NCBI GenBank assembly: GCA_963708115.1
Contig: CAVPRX010000002.1
Location: forward strand, 186,001-250,000
Source: VRUE01 sp963708115
Lineage (GTDB): Bacteria; Actinomycetota; Thermoleophilia; Solirubrobacterales; 70-9
DNA: 64,000 nt
Reading direction: 5' to 3'
In this document: positions 24,707-32,987 of the stretch, in pieces
Numbering within the stretch: position 1 is the stretch's first letter
Layout: each line of letters opens with the position of its first letter
The notes under the pieces: model-generated
What the model saw: the letters and a program-made list of their open reading frames with translations, nothing else
Told to the model about the DNA's origin: nothing
Database searches by the model: none
Program-made: the position numbers and the translations under genes

Positions 24707-27042
24707 GGGTCCTGGTAACCGGCGGCGGTGGCTTCATCGGCTCGCACGTCGTCGACCGGCTGATGCGCGACGGCCACACACCGCGGATCTTCGACCTCAG
24801 CGCCTCGCCCTACCACTCGCCGCTCGAAGTCGAGACCTTCACCGGCAGCATCACCGATCCCGCCAACCTCAATCTGGCGATGCGCGACTGCGACGCGGTG
24901 ATCCACCTCGCCGCGGTCGCCGACGTCTCCCACGTCCTCGCCGACCCGGTGCTGGCCGAGGAGGTCAACACGCGCGGCACGCTCAACGTCCTCGAGGCGG
25001 CGTGCCGGGCGGAGGTCGGCCGCGTCGTCTACGGCTCGACCACCTGGGTCTACAGCGACTGCACCGAGCAGGCCGTCGACGAGGAAACGCCGATCCCCGC
25101 GCCGCGCCACCTCTACACCGCGACCAAGCTGGCCGGGGAGACCTACTGCGCCGGCTACGCCGAGCTCTACGACCTCGAGTACACCGTGCTGCGCTTCGGC
25201 ATTCCCTACGGCCCGCGCGCCCGCGCGGCCGGAGTGGTTGCCAAGTTCACCGACTTGGCCTTCGAAGGCAAGGCGCTGACGATCGCCGGCGATGGCAGCA
25301 CTACCCGCAGCTTCATCTACGTCGAGGATCTGGCCGACGGGATCGTTGCTTCTCTGGCCCCCGAGGCCGCCGGCCGCACCTACAACCTCTCGGGCGACGA
25401 GGTCGTGACCATCCTCGAAATCGCCGAGCGGGTCCAGGAAAACACCGACAACTGCGAGATCGTCCATACGCCACCGCGTCCGGGCGACTTCCCCGGCAAG
25501 GAGATCTCCAACGTGCGGGCGCTGGAGGAGATCGACTGGAAGGCGGAGACGAGCTTCCGCGAGGGGGTGCGCCGCTACGTCGAGTGGGTGCGCAACACGA
25601 CCAGGCCGCCCGACCCGATCCCCAGCTTGACGCCGGTGCTGAGCCACAACGGCAACGGCAACGGTCGCGCTCCGGGGTCGTTGCTGGAGGGGGCGAGCGA
25701 GGAGACAGGCGAGCGGCCGCCGCGAGTGCTGGTGCTGACCGCCGACATCGGCGAGGGACATGACCTCCCCGCGCGGATGATCAAGGAGGACGTCGAGCGC
25801 GAGATTCCCGGCGCCACGGTCGAGATCGTCGACGGACTCAAGGCGATGGGCCGGATCTCCTCCTCGGTGGCCCGCGACGGATCTCGCTTCACCTTTCGCT
25901 GGATGCCCTGGTTGTTCGATCTCCAGTACTGGCTGATCACCAAGTTCGCGCCGACGCGCTGGCTGATGCACCATCTCAGCTACCTGGTCGGCGCCCGCGG
26001 CCTGATGCGGGTCGTCGAAGAGCACCAACCCGATGTCGTCGTCTCCACCTACCCCGGCGTGACGGCCGTGCTGGGCATGCTGCGCGAGAACAGACGCCTG
26101 CTGGTGCCGGTGCAGTCCGCGATCACGGACCTCGCCGGCCTGCGCTACTGGGCGCACCCCGGGGTCGATCTCCACTTTGTCACCCACCCCGAGTCGATCG
26201 AGGAGGTCGAGCGGCTGGTCGGGCCGGGCAGCGTCGAGTGGATGCGACCGCCGATCGCGCGCGACTTCCTGATGCCGCGCACGCGCGCCGCCGCGCGCGA
26301 GGCGCTCGGCGTGCCGGCTCACGCCCGCATGGTTCTCGTCTCCGGCGGCGGCTGGGGGATCGGCGACCTCGAAGGCGCGATCGACGCCGCGCTCGCCGGC
26401 GAGGACACGCTCGTCGTCTGCATCGCCGGCCGCAACGAGTCCGCCCGCGAGAAGCTGGAGCAGCACTACGCGGGGAACGAGCGGGTCCAGGTGCTCGGCT
26501 TCACCGAGCAGATGAGCGACTGGATGGCCGCCGCCGACGCGATGGTCCACTCGACCGCTGGGCTGACCGTGCTCGAGGCCCACATTCGCGGCTGCCCTGT
26601 CGTCTCCTACGGCTTCTCGGCCGGCCACCTGCGCGCCAACAACGCGGCCTTCGAGCGCTTCGGCCTCGCCGAGGTGGCGCGTTCCGAGCACGAGCTCACC
26701 ACGACGTTGCGGCACCTGACCAAGGAGCGCCGCTCGCCCGACTCCTCCTTCGCCTCGCTGCCGTCGATTGCCTCACGCGTGCTCACGGCGCGGCCGCGGA
26801 TCAAGCCGCAGCCGGTCTGGCGACTGCGGATGGAGCGCGTCGCGACCGCCGTCAGCGTGGTCGCTGTCGCCGCGGTGATGCTGCTCGCCGTGATCCATCG
26901 CGAGACGCCGTACCGCGTGATCGCCAGGCCGCTGGAGAGTCGCATCCACCTCGGCAAGGACGAAGATGCAGTTGCCGCCCCGGCTGTGCAGACGGCCCAG
27001 CCGGCAGCCCCGCACAATTCGGCGGCGACCGAAGGGCCTTGA
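24703..27042 (+). CDS. Fusion of NAD-dependent sugar epimerase and MGDG-synthase-like glycosyltransferase
   Basis: A 779-residue two-domain protein. Residues 1-305 form an extended SDR: VLVTGGGGFIGSHVVDRL (NAD), YGSTTWVYSD and LYTATKLAGETYC (catalytic Tyr-x3-Lys). After a Gly/Asn-rich linker near residues 315-330, residues about 345-690 form a GT28-type glycosyltransferase: VLTADIGEGHDLPARM, an acceptor domain with PDVVVSTYPGVTAVL and a donor domain with VSGGGWGIGDL and HSTAGLTVLEAH. A C-terminal membrane helix near residues 705-725 is followed by an Ala/Pro tail. It probably makes and transfers a modified sugar to a lipid at the membrane. It is coupled to the aminotransferase before it and to the deacetylase after it. 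Confidence 0.85.
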   Translation: MRVLVTGGGGFIGSHVVDRLMRDGHTPRIFDLSASPYHSPLEVETFTGSITDPANLNLAMRDCDAVIHLAAVADVSHVLADPVLAEEVNTRGTLNVLEAACRAEVGRVVYGSTTWVYSDCTEQAVDEETPIPAPRHLYTATKLAGETYCAGYAELYDLEYTVLRFGIPYGPRARAAGVVAKFTDLAFEGKALTIAGDGSTTRSFIYVEDLADGIVASLAPEAAGRTYNLSGDEVVTILEIAERVQENTDNCEIVHTPPRPGDFPGKEISNVRALEEIDWKAETSFREGVRRYVEWVRNTTRPPDPIPSLTPVLSHNGNGNGRAPGSLLEGASEETGERPPRVLVLTADIGEGHDLPARMIKEDVEREIPGATVEIVDGLKAMGRISSSVARDGSRFTFRWMPWLFDLQYWLITKFAPTRWLMHHLSYLVGARGLMRVVEEHQPDVVVSTYPGVTAVLGMLRENRRLLVPVQSAITDLAGLRYWAHPGVDLHFVTHPESIEEVERLVGPGSVEWMRPPIARDFLMPRTRAAAREALGVPAHARMVLVSGGGWGIGDLEGAIDAALAGEDTLVVCIAGRNESAREKLEQHYAGNERVQVLGFTEQMSDWMAAADAMVHSTAGLTVLEAHIRGCPVVSYGFSAGHLRANNAAFERFGLAEVARSEHELTTTLRHLTKERRSPDSSFASLPSIASRVLTARPRIKPQPVWRLRMERVATAVSVVAVAAVMLLAVIHRETPYRVIARPLESRIHLGKDEDAVAAPAVQTAQPAAPHNSAATEGP

Positions 27043-27740
27043 TCGGCGGGCTGGTGAGCGCCGGGGTTGCCGCCGGCGCCGCTGCGCACGCCGCGCCCGC
27101 CCTGGCTCCACTGGTGCCCGGCTTGGGCTCGAGGCTGGGGATCGTGCAACGCCAGGCCGGGGTCGACGGCGTGGCGCTCAGCTTTGACGACGGTCCCCAT
27201 CCGCAGGGCACGCCGATCGTGCTCGAGATCCTGCGCGAGGCCGGCGCCCAGGCGACCTTCTTCCTCGTCGGCGAGCAGGCCGAGCGCCGTCCCACGCTGG
27301 TGGCAGAGATCGTCGCCGCCGGCCACCGGGTCGAGCTGCACTGTCACCGCCATCGCAACGCGCTGAGGCTGAGCGCCGGAACCTTCTTGGACGACGCCGA
27401 GCGAGGGCGGGCAACGATCGAGGAGGCGGGCGGACAGGCGATCGCCGACCACCGTCCGCCCTACGGGATCTACAGTGCCGCGACCCTGAGAGCCTGCAGA
27501 CGGCGCGGCTGGCGCCCGGTCCTCTGGTCGCAATGGGGGAGGGACTGGCGCGGCAGCGCCACCGCACGATCGATCGCCTACCAGGCGACCAGCTCGGCCC
27601 GTTCCGGGGACATCGTCCTCCTACACGATGCCGACTACTACAGTGCCCCCGGTTCCTGGCTGCGCACCGTTGCGGCCCTGCCGATCATTCTCGACGAGCT
27701 CGGCAGCCGGGGGCTGAAGACGGCCTCGCTGCGCCGCTGA
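27039..27740 (+). CDS. Polysaccharide deacetylase family protein
   Basis: A 233-residue NodB-homology (CE4) protein. The catalytic motif VALSFDDGPHPQGTP carries the metal-binding aspartates, HCHRHRN supplies metal histidines, RPPYG is motif 3 and DIVLLHDAD is motif 5. It removes acetyl groups from N-acetylated glycans. The N-terminus (IGGLVSAGVAAGAAAHAAPA) is hydrophobic, so the enzyme is membrane-anchored or exported. The TTG at 27039 overlaps the previous stop; a GTG at 27054 is the alternative. It belongs to the aminotransferase/epimerase-glycosyltransferase operon. Confidence 0.85.
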   Translation: MIGGLVSAGVAAGAAAHAAPALAPLVPGLGSRLGIVQRQAGVDGVALSFDDGPHPQGTPIVLEILREAGAQATFFLVGEQAERRPTLVAEIVAAGHRVELHCHRHRNALRLSAGTFLDDAERGRATIEEAGGQAIADHRPPYGIYSAATLRACRRRGWRPVLWSQWGRDWRGSATARSIAYQATSSARSGDIVLLHDADYYSAPGSWLRTVAALPIILDELGSRGLKTASLRR

Positions 27741-27957
27741 GTGGGCGGTGCGAGGGTCCACTGCTCGCAGCCGGCGAAGGCTTCGTCGAGCCGCCTCGCC
27801 ATCGTGCTCCTCCTCATGGGCCGGTCCTGGTCGAAGACTTCCTGGGGCATGAATCCCTCTCCGTCCTGTAGGGGGCGTTAAGGAAGTCTCTCCCCTTCGT
27901 CAGACGAAAAAACCGCACTTAGCGGGAAACGCCGGAATTTCCGCAAAGGGATGATCC
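27741..27957. terminator. Convergent intergenic region with terminator-like hairpins
   Basis: On the minus strand CCGC-TAAGT-GCGG is followed by six T (27907-27925), a weak intrinsic terminator for the hydrolase gene. CGGAA-T-TTCCG (27933-27943) and AGGGAT-G-ATCCCT (27947-27959) are further small palindromes; the last overlaps the hydrolase stop. No gene is seen in this stretch. Confidence 0.4.
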
Positions 27958-28794
27958 CTAGATGGCGAAGGCGGCGATCTCCTCGGCCAGTCGTTGCGGC
28001 TGGTCGAGGGGGACGAAGGTGGCGGCGTCAGGGATCTCGACCAGGCGTGCGTTGGGGGTGTCAGCGACGAGGCGCTGTGCGTACTTGATCGGGAAGAGGC
28101 GGTCTCCGGGCGCCCAGGTGAGCAGGATCGGCAGCTCCGAGTTACGCAGCTTCTCCGCCGCCTCCAGCGTGTAGCGCTTGTTCATCCCCACGGTCACCTT
28201 CTTGGCGTCGTGCTTGACCCCGGGGTCGTGCAGAGCCGGCTTCATCCAAGAGGCGACCAGGTCAGCGGGGATCGGGTTCTTCGAGAAAGGCTTGAAGGCC
28301 GCGCGGGCGAGTGCCGGGATGCGGAATGGGGCGGCCAGCACAGTCATCCCGCCCGGCAGTGCGGCGATCGGCGGCATCGTCTTGAAGATCCCCGGCGGGA
28401 AGTTCTCGTGCGTGTCGCAGTTGGTCAGCACGAGGCGACCGATCCGCTCCGGGTGGCGGGTAACGAGAACCTGCGACATCGCGCCGCCGGAGTCGTTGCC
28501 GACGATCGTCACGTCGGTCAGGTCGAGGGCGTCGAGGAAGCTGGCGATAATCGCGGCGATGCCATAGGGAGAGAGGTCGGCATCGGGTTTCATCGCCACC
28601 TGCTGGGCGCCGATCGGCCAGTCGGGGGCGAGGCAGCGGAAGCGATCGGAGAGGCTGTCCACGACGCCGTCCCAGAGGCGGCCGTCGACGAGGTAGCCGT
28701 GGACGAAGACGACCGGCTTGCCCTCGCCGGCCTCGCGGTAGCGGACCTTTCCGGCGGGTAGGTCGATCTCGCGACGCTGATCTGGCTGGCTCAT
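27958..28794 (-). CDS. Alpha/beta hydrolase (haloalkane dehalogenase/epoxide hydrolase-like)
   Basis: A 278-residue alpha/beta-hydrolase. VFVHGYLVDGRLW gives the oxyanion-hole region. The nucleophile elbow reads VGNDSGGAMSQVLVTRHPER, so aspartate rather than serine lies in the nucleophile position, as in haloalkane dehalogenases and epoxide hydrolases. ILLTWAPGDRLFP carries the acid, and a C-terminal FVPLDQPQRLAEEI occupies the usual histidine position but shows no obvious catalytic histidine, so activity is uncertain. A good ribosome site (GAGGAG) precedes the ATG at 28794. It is divergent from a TetR gene whose operator lies between them. Confidence 0.82.
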   Translation of the reverse strand: MSQPDQRREIDLPAGKVRYREAGEGKPVVFVHGYLVDGRLWDGVVDSLSDRFRCLAPDWPIGAQQVAMKPDADLSPYGIAAIIASFLDALDLTDVTIVGNDSGGAMSQVLVTRHPERIGRLVLTNCDTHENFPPGIFKTMPPIAALPGGMTVLAAPFRIPALARAAFKPFSKNPIPADLVASWMKPALHDPGVKHDAKKVTVGMNKRYTLEAAEKLRNSELPILLTWAPGDRLFPIKYAQRLVADTPNARLVEIPDAATFVPLDQPQRLAEEIAAFAI

Positions 28795-28843
28795 TGCATC
28801 CTCCTCTGGGGGTGTTTCCGGCCGATTGACCTATGGTAAATTA

Positions 28844-28858
28844 CATACAGACTGTATG
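28844..28858. promoter_or_regulatory. TetR operator overlapping the regulator's start codon
   Basis: CATACAG-A-CTGTATG is a perfect 7+1+7 palindrome, AT-rich for this genome. Its last three bases are the ATG of the TetR gene. A TTGACC (28826-28831) upstream may be a -35 element. The position suggests that the TetR protein blocks its own transcription and that of the divergent hydrolase. Confidence 0.65.
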
Positions 28859-29458
28859 AATGTCAAACGGACTCAGGCCGAACGCTCGGAGGCGACGCGC
28901 GATGCGCTGATCGAGGCGGCACGCGCGCTCTTCGCCGAGCGCGGCTATGCGGCGGTCGGCACCGAGGAGATCGTCCGTGCGGCCGGCGTCACCCGCGGGG
29001 CGCTCTACCACCACTTCGACGGCAAGCGGGACCTCTTCGAGGCCGTCTACGAGCGGATCGAGGTCGAGCTCGCGCAGCGCATTGCCAGCGGGGCCCTCGA
29101 CGCGGGAGCCACGGCGCCTCTGGAGGCGATGCGGGCGGGCGCGGAGATGTTCCTGTTGGCTGCAACTGAGCCCGAGACGCAGCGGATCGTCCTGATCGAC
29201 GGGCCCTCGGTGCTCGGCTGGGATCGCTGGCGGGAGATCGCCACCGAGCACGGGCTTGGCCTGATCGAGGCAACTCTGCAGGCGGCGATCGAGGCCGGCG
29301 CGATCGCCGAGCAGCCCGTCAGGCCGCTTGCCCACGTCTTGATGGGTGCCCTCGACGAGGCGGCGATGCTGGTCGCCCGGGCCGAGGACCCCGAGCGGAT
29401 GCGGGCCGAAGTCGGCCGCACGCTGGACGCTCTGCTCGCCGGGCTCAGCGTCGGGTAG
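28856..29458 (+). CDS. TetR/AcrR-family regulator
   Basis: A 200-residue protein. The N-terminal HTH (TRDALIEAARALFAERGYAA, VGTEEIVRAAGVTRGALYHH, FDGKRDLFEAVYERIE) is a textbook TetR domain, and the helical C-terminus (DGPSVLGWDRWREIATEHGL) is the ligand/dimer domain. I use the ATG at 28856 instead of the GTG/ATG at 28826, because MNVKRTQAERSEATRDAL is the usual TetR N-terminus and the palindrome overlaps it. It probably regulates the divergent hydrolase. The 3' end overlaps the convergent diguanylate cyclase gene by 14 bases. Confidence 0.9.
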   Translation: MNVKRTQAERSEATRDALIEAARALFAERGYAAVGTEEIVRAAGVTRGALYHHFDGKRDLFEAVYERIEVELAQRIASGALDAGATAPLEAMRAGAEMFLLAATEPETQRIVLIDGPSVLGWDRWREIATEHGLGLIEATLQAAIEAGAIAEQPVRPLAHVLMGALDEAAMLVARAEDPERMRAEVGRTLDALLAGLSVG

Positions 29459-30977
29459 CCGGCCCGCGAAGCGCCGCGGCCTGGTCTGGACCCCGCTTCT
29501 GCGGAGCCTCGGTCACAGCCGGTTCCAAGATGTCCTCGTGGGCGAGGCGGCGCGACTCCTTCTGCGCGTACATCCGCACGTCGGCGAGCTGCAGCGCGGC
29601 GGAGGGGTCCTTCTCCTCGGATGGCACCTCGACCGAACCCCAGGCGGAGCTGACCTCGAACCCCGGCCCGACCGCGGTCAGCGCGCTCGTCGCCGCGCGG
29701 CTCACCGCCTCGAAGCGATCCGGCGCGCAGGTCAGCAGCACGCAGAACTCGTCGCCGCCGATGCGGTAGGCGGTCCCGTCCTCGCCGACCGCGTCTCGGA
29801 GCGCTCCACCGAGCCTCCTCAGTAGCTCGTCTCCGGCCGGGTGGCCGAAGGTGTCGTTGTAGTGCTTGAAGCCGTTGAGGTCGAAGAGCAGCAGCATCAC
29901 CGGGTGCTCCTCGTCTGCCCGGGAGACCTTGGTCGGCAGATCGACCTGCATCCGTCCTTGATTGTCAAGCCCGGTCAGGGGGTCGGTCCGCACCTGCTCG
30001 AGCAGCGCCTTGTTCTCACGGTCACTCATCGCCAGCCGCACGATCACCGCAGTCATCGTCGCCGCCCAGAGGACGGTCGAGAGGCCGCTGGTGGCGCTGA
30101 AGTACTGCATCGCGAAGAGGCCGATCATCACCCCGGCGAAGACCGGCGGGACGATCATCTCCCGTCGCCGGTCGTTTTCCGGCGCGGTGATCTCGGCCGC
30201 CGCTGCCGGCTGCCATACGGCGGCACCGAGGCAAACTGCGGCGATCAGGTAGATCGGGTCGATCCAGTTGCCCCCGGGGATCGCTTCCCCGGTCGACTGG
30301 AGGGTGTAGGCGATGTCGGCGATGACAAGCGCCGAGAGCCCGGCGAGCAGCAGCGACCAGGTCCGCCCCGGTCGCCAGCCGGTCAGAGCGACGACGCCGA
30401 CGATCATCGAGACCATCGCGATGTCGCCCAGTGGGTAGGCGAGAGTGGTCGCGATCTGCAAAGGGGTGCCTTCGGTCTTCTCGGCGACGAAATCGAAGAC
30501 GAAGGCCGCCCCGAGGGCAGCGGTGCCTAGCGCCGCGATGGCGCCGTCCATCCAGAGGCGCCAGTTCATCTCGTGTGCCCTGGCGCGGACCAGGAGGGCG
30601 AGCCCGGCGTAGGCAAGCGGGTAGAAGAGGAGGTAGCCGATGTCGGCAGGAGAGGGATAGGGGGCGTTCGCGTTGCCTTCGATGAAGATCGCCCAGTAGA
30701 CCTCGGCGGCACCCCAGAAGAGGATCGCGATCCCGATCAGGATCCAGGCCCGGCGCTCGGGGCCGAAGGCCGATGCCCTGACCAGGCAGGCGACCCCTGC
30801 GCCCAGTACGACCGCGTCGTAGACGATGCTGCCGATCGCGAAGTGGAGGCTGCCGCCGACGCCGAGCCAGTAGTGAAGGGTGACCAGCAGCGTGCCTCCC
30901 AGCAGCAGGATCGCGAGGGACGCGCGCAGGACGCGCGCGAGGGCGCTGTCCTCGGCCGCCGGTTCCCTCGTCGTCAT
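29445..30977 (-). CDS. Membrane-bound diguanylate cyclase (GGDEF)
   Basis: A 510-residue protein with about nine transmembrane helices in residues 20-310 and a C-terminal GGDEF domain. The signature YRIGGDEFCVLL has GGDEF at residues 407-411 and is preceded by DPLTGLDNQGRMQVDL and LLLFDLNGFKHYNDTFGHPA with the metal Asp. It makes cyclic di-GMP from two GTP at the inner face of the membrane. No RxxD inhibitory site is seen before GGDEF, so product inhibition may be absent. The membrane part has no named sensory domain that I recognise. Confidence 0.9.
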   Translation of the reverse strand: MTTREPAAEDSALARVLRASLAILLLGGTLLVTLHYWLGVGGSLHFAIGSIVYDAVVLGAGVACLVRASAFGPERRAWILIGIAILFWGAAEVYWAIFIEGNANAPYPSPADIGYLLFYPLAYAGLALLVRARAHEMNWRLWMDGAIAALGTAALGAAFVFDFVAEKTEGTPLQIATTLAYPLGDIAMVSMIVGVVALTGWRPGRTWSLLLAGLSALVIADIAYTLQSTGEAIPGGNWIDPIYLIAAVCLGAAVWQPAAAAEITAPENDRRREMIVPPVFAGVMIGLFAMQYFSATSGLSTVLWAATMTAVIVRLAMSDRENKALLEQVRTDPLTGLDNQGRMQVDLPTKVSRADEEHPVMLLLFDLNGFKHYNDTFGHPAGDELLRRLGGALRDAVGEDGTAYRIGGDEFCVLLTCAPDRFEAVSRAATSALTAVGPGFEVSSAWGSVEVPSEEKDPSAALQLADVRMYAQKESRRLAHEDILEPAVTEAPQKRGPDQAAALRGPATRR

Positions 30978-31055
30978 GCCCAGCTATCGGCAGATCGAGG
31001 CCATTTCCAAAGCCTCGGACAGAGTGCTTGCGCACTTCTCTAGACTTGAGTGACG

Positions 31056-31271
31056 ATGAAGGCAGGAATTCACCCCGACTACAAACTCGCTCACGTGCAT
31101 TGCTCGTGCGGGAACCAGTTCTACACGCGCTCCACGGTGGAGGATCTGCACGTCGAGCTCTGCTCGGAGTGCCACCCCTTCTACACCGGCAAGCAGAAGC
31201 TCGTCGACACCGGTGGGCGGGTCGAGCGGTTCCAGCGCCGCGCCGCCAAGCACGCCAAGGCCTCCAAGTAA
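31056..31271 (+). CDS. rpmE: 50S ribosomal protein L31
   Basis: A 71-residue protein starting MKAGIHPDYKLAHVHCSCGN at the ATG at 31056; a GTG two codons earlier is less likely. CSC and LCSECHPFYTG provide four cysteines, so this is the zinc-binding form. FYTGKQKLVDTGGRVERFQR is the conserved C-terminal stretch. It heads the rpmE-DUF1385 pair, with prfA about 2.7 kb further on, an arrangement found in many Gram-positive bacteria. Confidence 0.96.
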   Translation: MKAGIHPDYKLAHVHCSCGNQFYTRSTVEDLHVELCSECHPFYTGKQKLVDTGGRVERFQRRAAKHAKASK

Positions 31272-31274
31272 GCC

Positions 31275-32282
31275 ATGGACGCGGAGACAGTCTCTCCGCA
31301 GGCTGAAGGCGTCTCCTCGAACGGGGCAGACCCGCTGCGCATGCCCGATGGTGCCCTGGTCGCGAAACGCGACGCACCGGTAGGGGGGCAGGCGGTTCTG
31401 GAGGGCGTGATGATGCGCGGCGTCTCGACCTGGGCGGTCGCGGTGCGCAACCCGGAGGGCCAGGTCGAGCTCAGCTCCGAGCCGCTGGTGCCCTGGGCGA
31501 AGCGCCACCGCCTCTGGCGGGTGCCGGTGCTGCGCGGCGTCGTCGCCCTCGGCGAGTCGCTGAAGATCGGCTTCCGCGCCCTGGCGATCTCCGCCAACGC
31601 CCAGTTGGAGGAGGACGAGGAGGGGGAGAAGGAGGAGATCGGCGGCTGGGTCTGGGGGGTGACGATCGCCTTCTCGCTAGCGCTGTCGATCGGCCTCTTC
31701 TTCGTCGTCCCGGTCGGGCTGACCAGCCTGGTCAAGGACCAGCTCGGCAACGCCTTTCTCTTCTGGCTGGTCGAGGGGATCCTCAGAACCGCGATCTTCA
31801 TTGGCTATATCGTCGCGATCAGCCGCCTGCCGGATTTGCGCCGGGTCTTCGAGTACCACGGCGCCGAGCACAAGACGATCTCCTGCTACGAGGCCGAAGA
31901 CGAGCTGGTCCCGGCCCGGGCCAAGCTCTACTCGCGCCTGCACCCGCGCTGTGGCACCAGCTTCCTGCTGATCGTGATGGTCCTGGCGATCTTCGTCTTC
32001 GCCCCGATCGGACTGCCGGCTTGGTACTGGCTGGTCGCCTCACGGATCCTCGGCATTCCGCTGATCGCCGGCCTCTCCTACGAGGTGATCAAGTGGGCCG
32101 GCAAAAACCGGCGCAAACGTTGGGTGCGGGCGGTTATGTGGCCGGGCTTGATGCTGCAGAACCTGACCACGCGCGAGCCCGACGAAGAGCAGCTCGCGGT
32201 GGCCATCGCGGCACTGGAGAAGGTCCTCGCCGAGGAGACTCCGCTCAAAGAGGGCGAGTCGCCGATCGAGATCGTGGCCTAA
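31275..32282 (+). CDS. DUF1385 membrane protein
   Basis: A 335-residue multi-spanning protein. VGGQAVLEGVMMRG near residue 38 and RVFEYHGAEHKTISCYEAED, LHPRCGTSFLLIVMVLAIFV are the diagnostic DUF1385/YqhQ motifs. Predicted helices lie around residues 125-150, 155-180, 225-250 and 255-275. Its function is unknown, although the gene is regularly found beside rpmE and prfA. It starts 3 bases after rpmE and probably shares its promoter. The end overlaps the convergent PadR gene by 4 bases. Confidence 0.88.
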   Translation: MDAETVSPQAEGVSSNGADPLRMPDGALVAKRDAPVGGQAVLEGVMMRGVSTWAVAVRNPEGQVELSSEPLVPWAKRHRLWRVPVLRGVVALGESLKIGFRALAISANAQLEEDEEGEKEEIGGWVWGVTIAFSLALSIGLFFVVPVGLTSLVKDQLGNAFLFWLVEGILRTAIFIGYIVAISRLPDLRRVFEYHGAEHKTISCYEAEDELVPARAKLYSRLHPRCGTSFLLIVMVLAIFVFAPIGLPAWYWLVASRILGIPLIAGLSYEVIKWAGKNRRKRWVRAVMWPGLMLQNLTTREPDEEQLAVAIAALEKVLAEETPLKEGESPIEIVA

Positions 32283-32842
32283 CTCTCGCTTTCCGCCTCG
32301 ATCTCAGCCTTCATCAGAGCTTCGAGTTCAGCTAGCCATTCCTCGCCGCGCTGCAGGAGGGCCTCGCCGAAGAGTCCGGCGAGAACAGGGGCGCGGATGC
32401 CGCCCTCCTCGAAGTCCATCAGCGCGCCACGCAGGTCTTTGTCGTACATGTGCGCCCTGTAGTCGCGGAGGCGTTCCTGCGCCCGACTCACCAGCTTTAT
32501 CTGGTCCTCAGCGGGCAGTGCGTCGGCGAAGAGGAAGCGGAGCAGGCCCTCGACCCGGAACTGGAAAGGCACTTCGTGTGAGGAGCGCAGCCAGGCGAGC
32601 AGCGCCTCCTCGCCTTTCTCGGTCAGTTCGTAACGCGCACGGGTGCGGGCACCATGGGGGTCGTCGTGCCGCGTCACCAAGCCGTGCTCCTCGAGCCGCG
32701 CGAGCTCGGGATAGACCTGGGCCAGGGAGACCGGCCAGATCACGGTGGCCCCCGCATCGGCGGCCTTCTTGATCGCGTAGCCGGAGGTGGCGCCGAGGCG
32801 CAGCATGCCGAGCACCAGGTAGGAGATCGGTTTGAGCTTCAT
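32279..32842 (-). CDS. PadR-family regulator
   Basis: A 187-residue protein from the ATG at 32842; the longer frame to 33118 runs through the divergent promoter. The winged-helix N-terminal domain (MKLKPISYLVLGMLRLGATS, GYAIKKAADAGATVIWPVSL, AQVYPELARLEEHGLVTRHD) and the helical dimerisation tail (VEGLLRFLFADALPAEDQIK) are typical of the family. The ligand is unknown. The divergent gene encodes an exported protein, and the perfect palindrome at 32919-32932 may be its operator. Confidence 0.88.
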   Translation of the reverse strand: MKLKPISYLVLGMLRLGATSGYAIKKAADAGATVIWPVSLAQVYPELARLEEHGLVTRHDDPHGARTRARYELTEKGEEALLAWLRSSHEVPFQFRVEGLLRFLFADALPAEDQIKLVSRAQERLRDYRAHMYDKDLRGALMDFEEGGIRAPVLAGLFGEALLQRGEEWLAELEALMKAEIEAESES

Positions 32843-32918
32843 CGCAAAGCGTCCTGCCGCGGATCGGGTTTCCAGGACCGGTCCCGGGGGACCAATTGAT
32901 TCGTGGGCCAGTATCCGC

Positions 32919-32932
32919 TCTGATGCATCAGA
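32919..32932. promoter_or_regulatory. Perfect palindrome between padR and an exported-protein gene
   Basis: TCTGATGCATCAGA is a 14-base perfect palindrome in the divergent intergenic region, 77 bases from the padR start and 56 from the opposite start. A TTATAT box follows at 32937-32942 and could be the -10 for the plus-strand gene. A role as PadR operator is inferred from position. Confidence 0.45.
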
Positions 32933-32987
32933 ACTGTTATATCGAAGCGGAATGCCATCGGTTTGGGCATTGCCGGGGGGAGGAACG

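Noticed and set aside
24658..26715. A 685-codon minus-strand frame opposite the epimerase-glycosyltransferase
   Set aside because: Shadow frame from GC-rich third positions; it covers a gene with clear domains on the plus strand.
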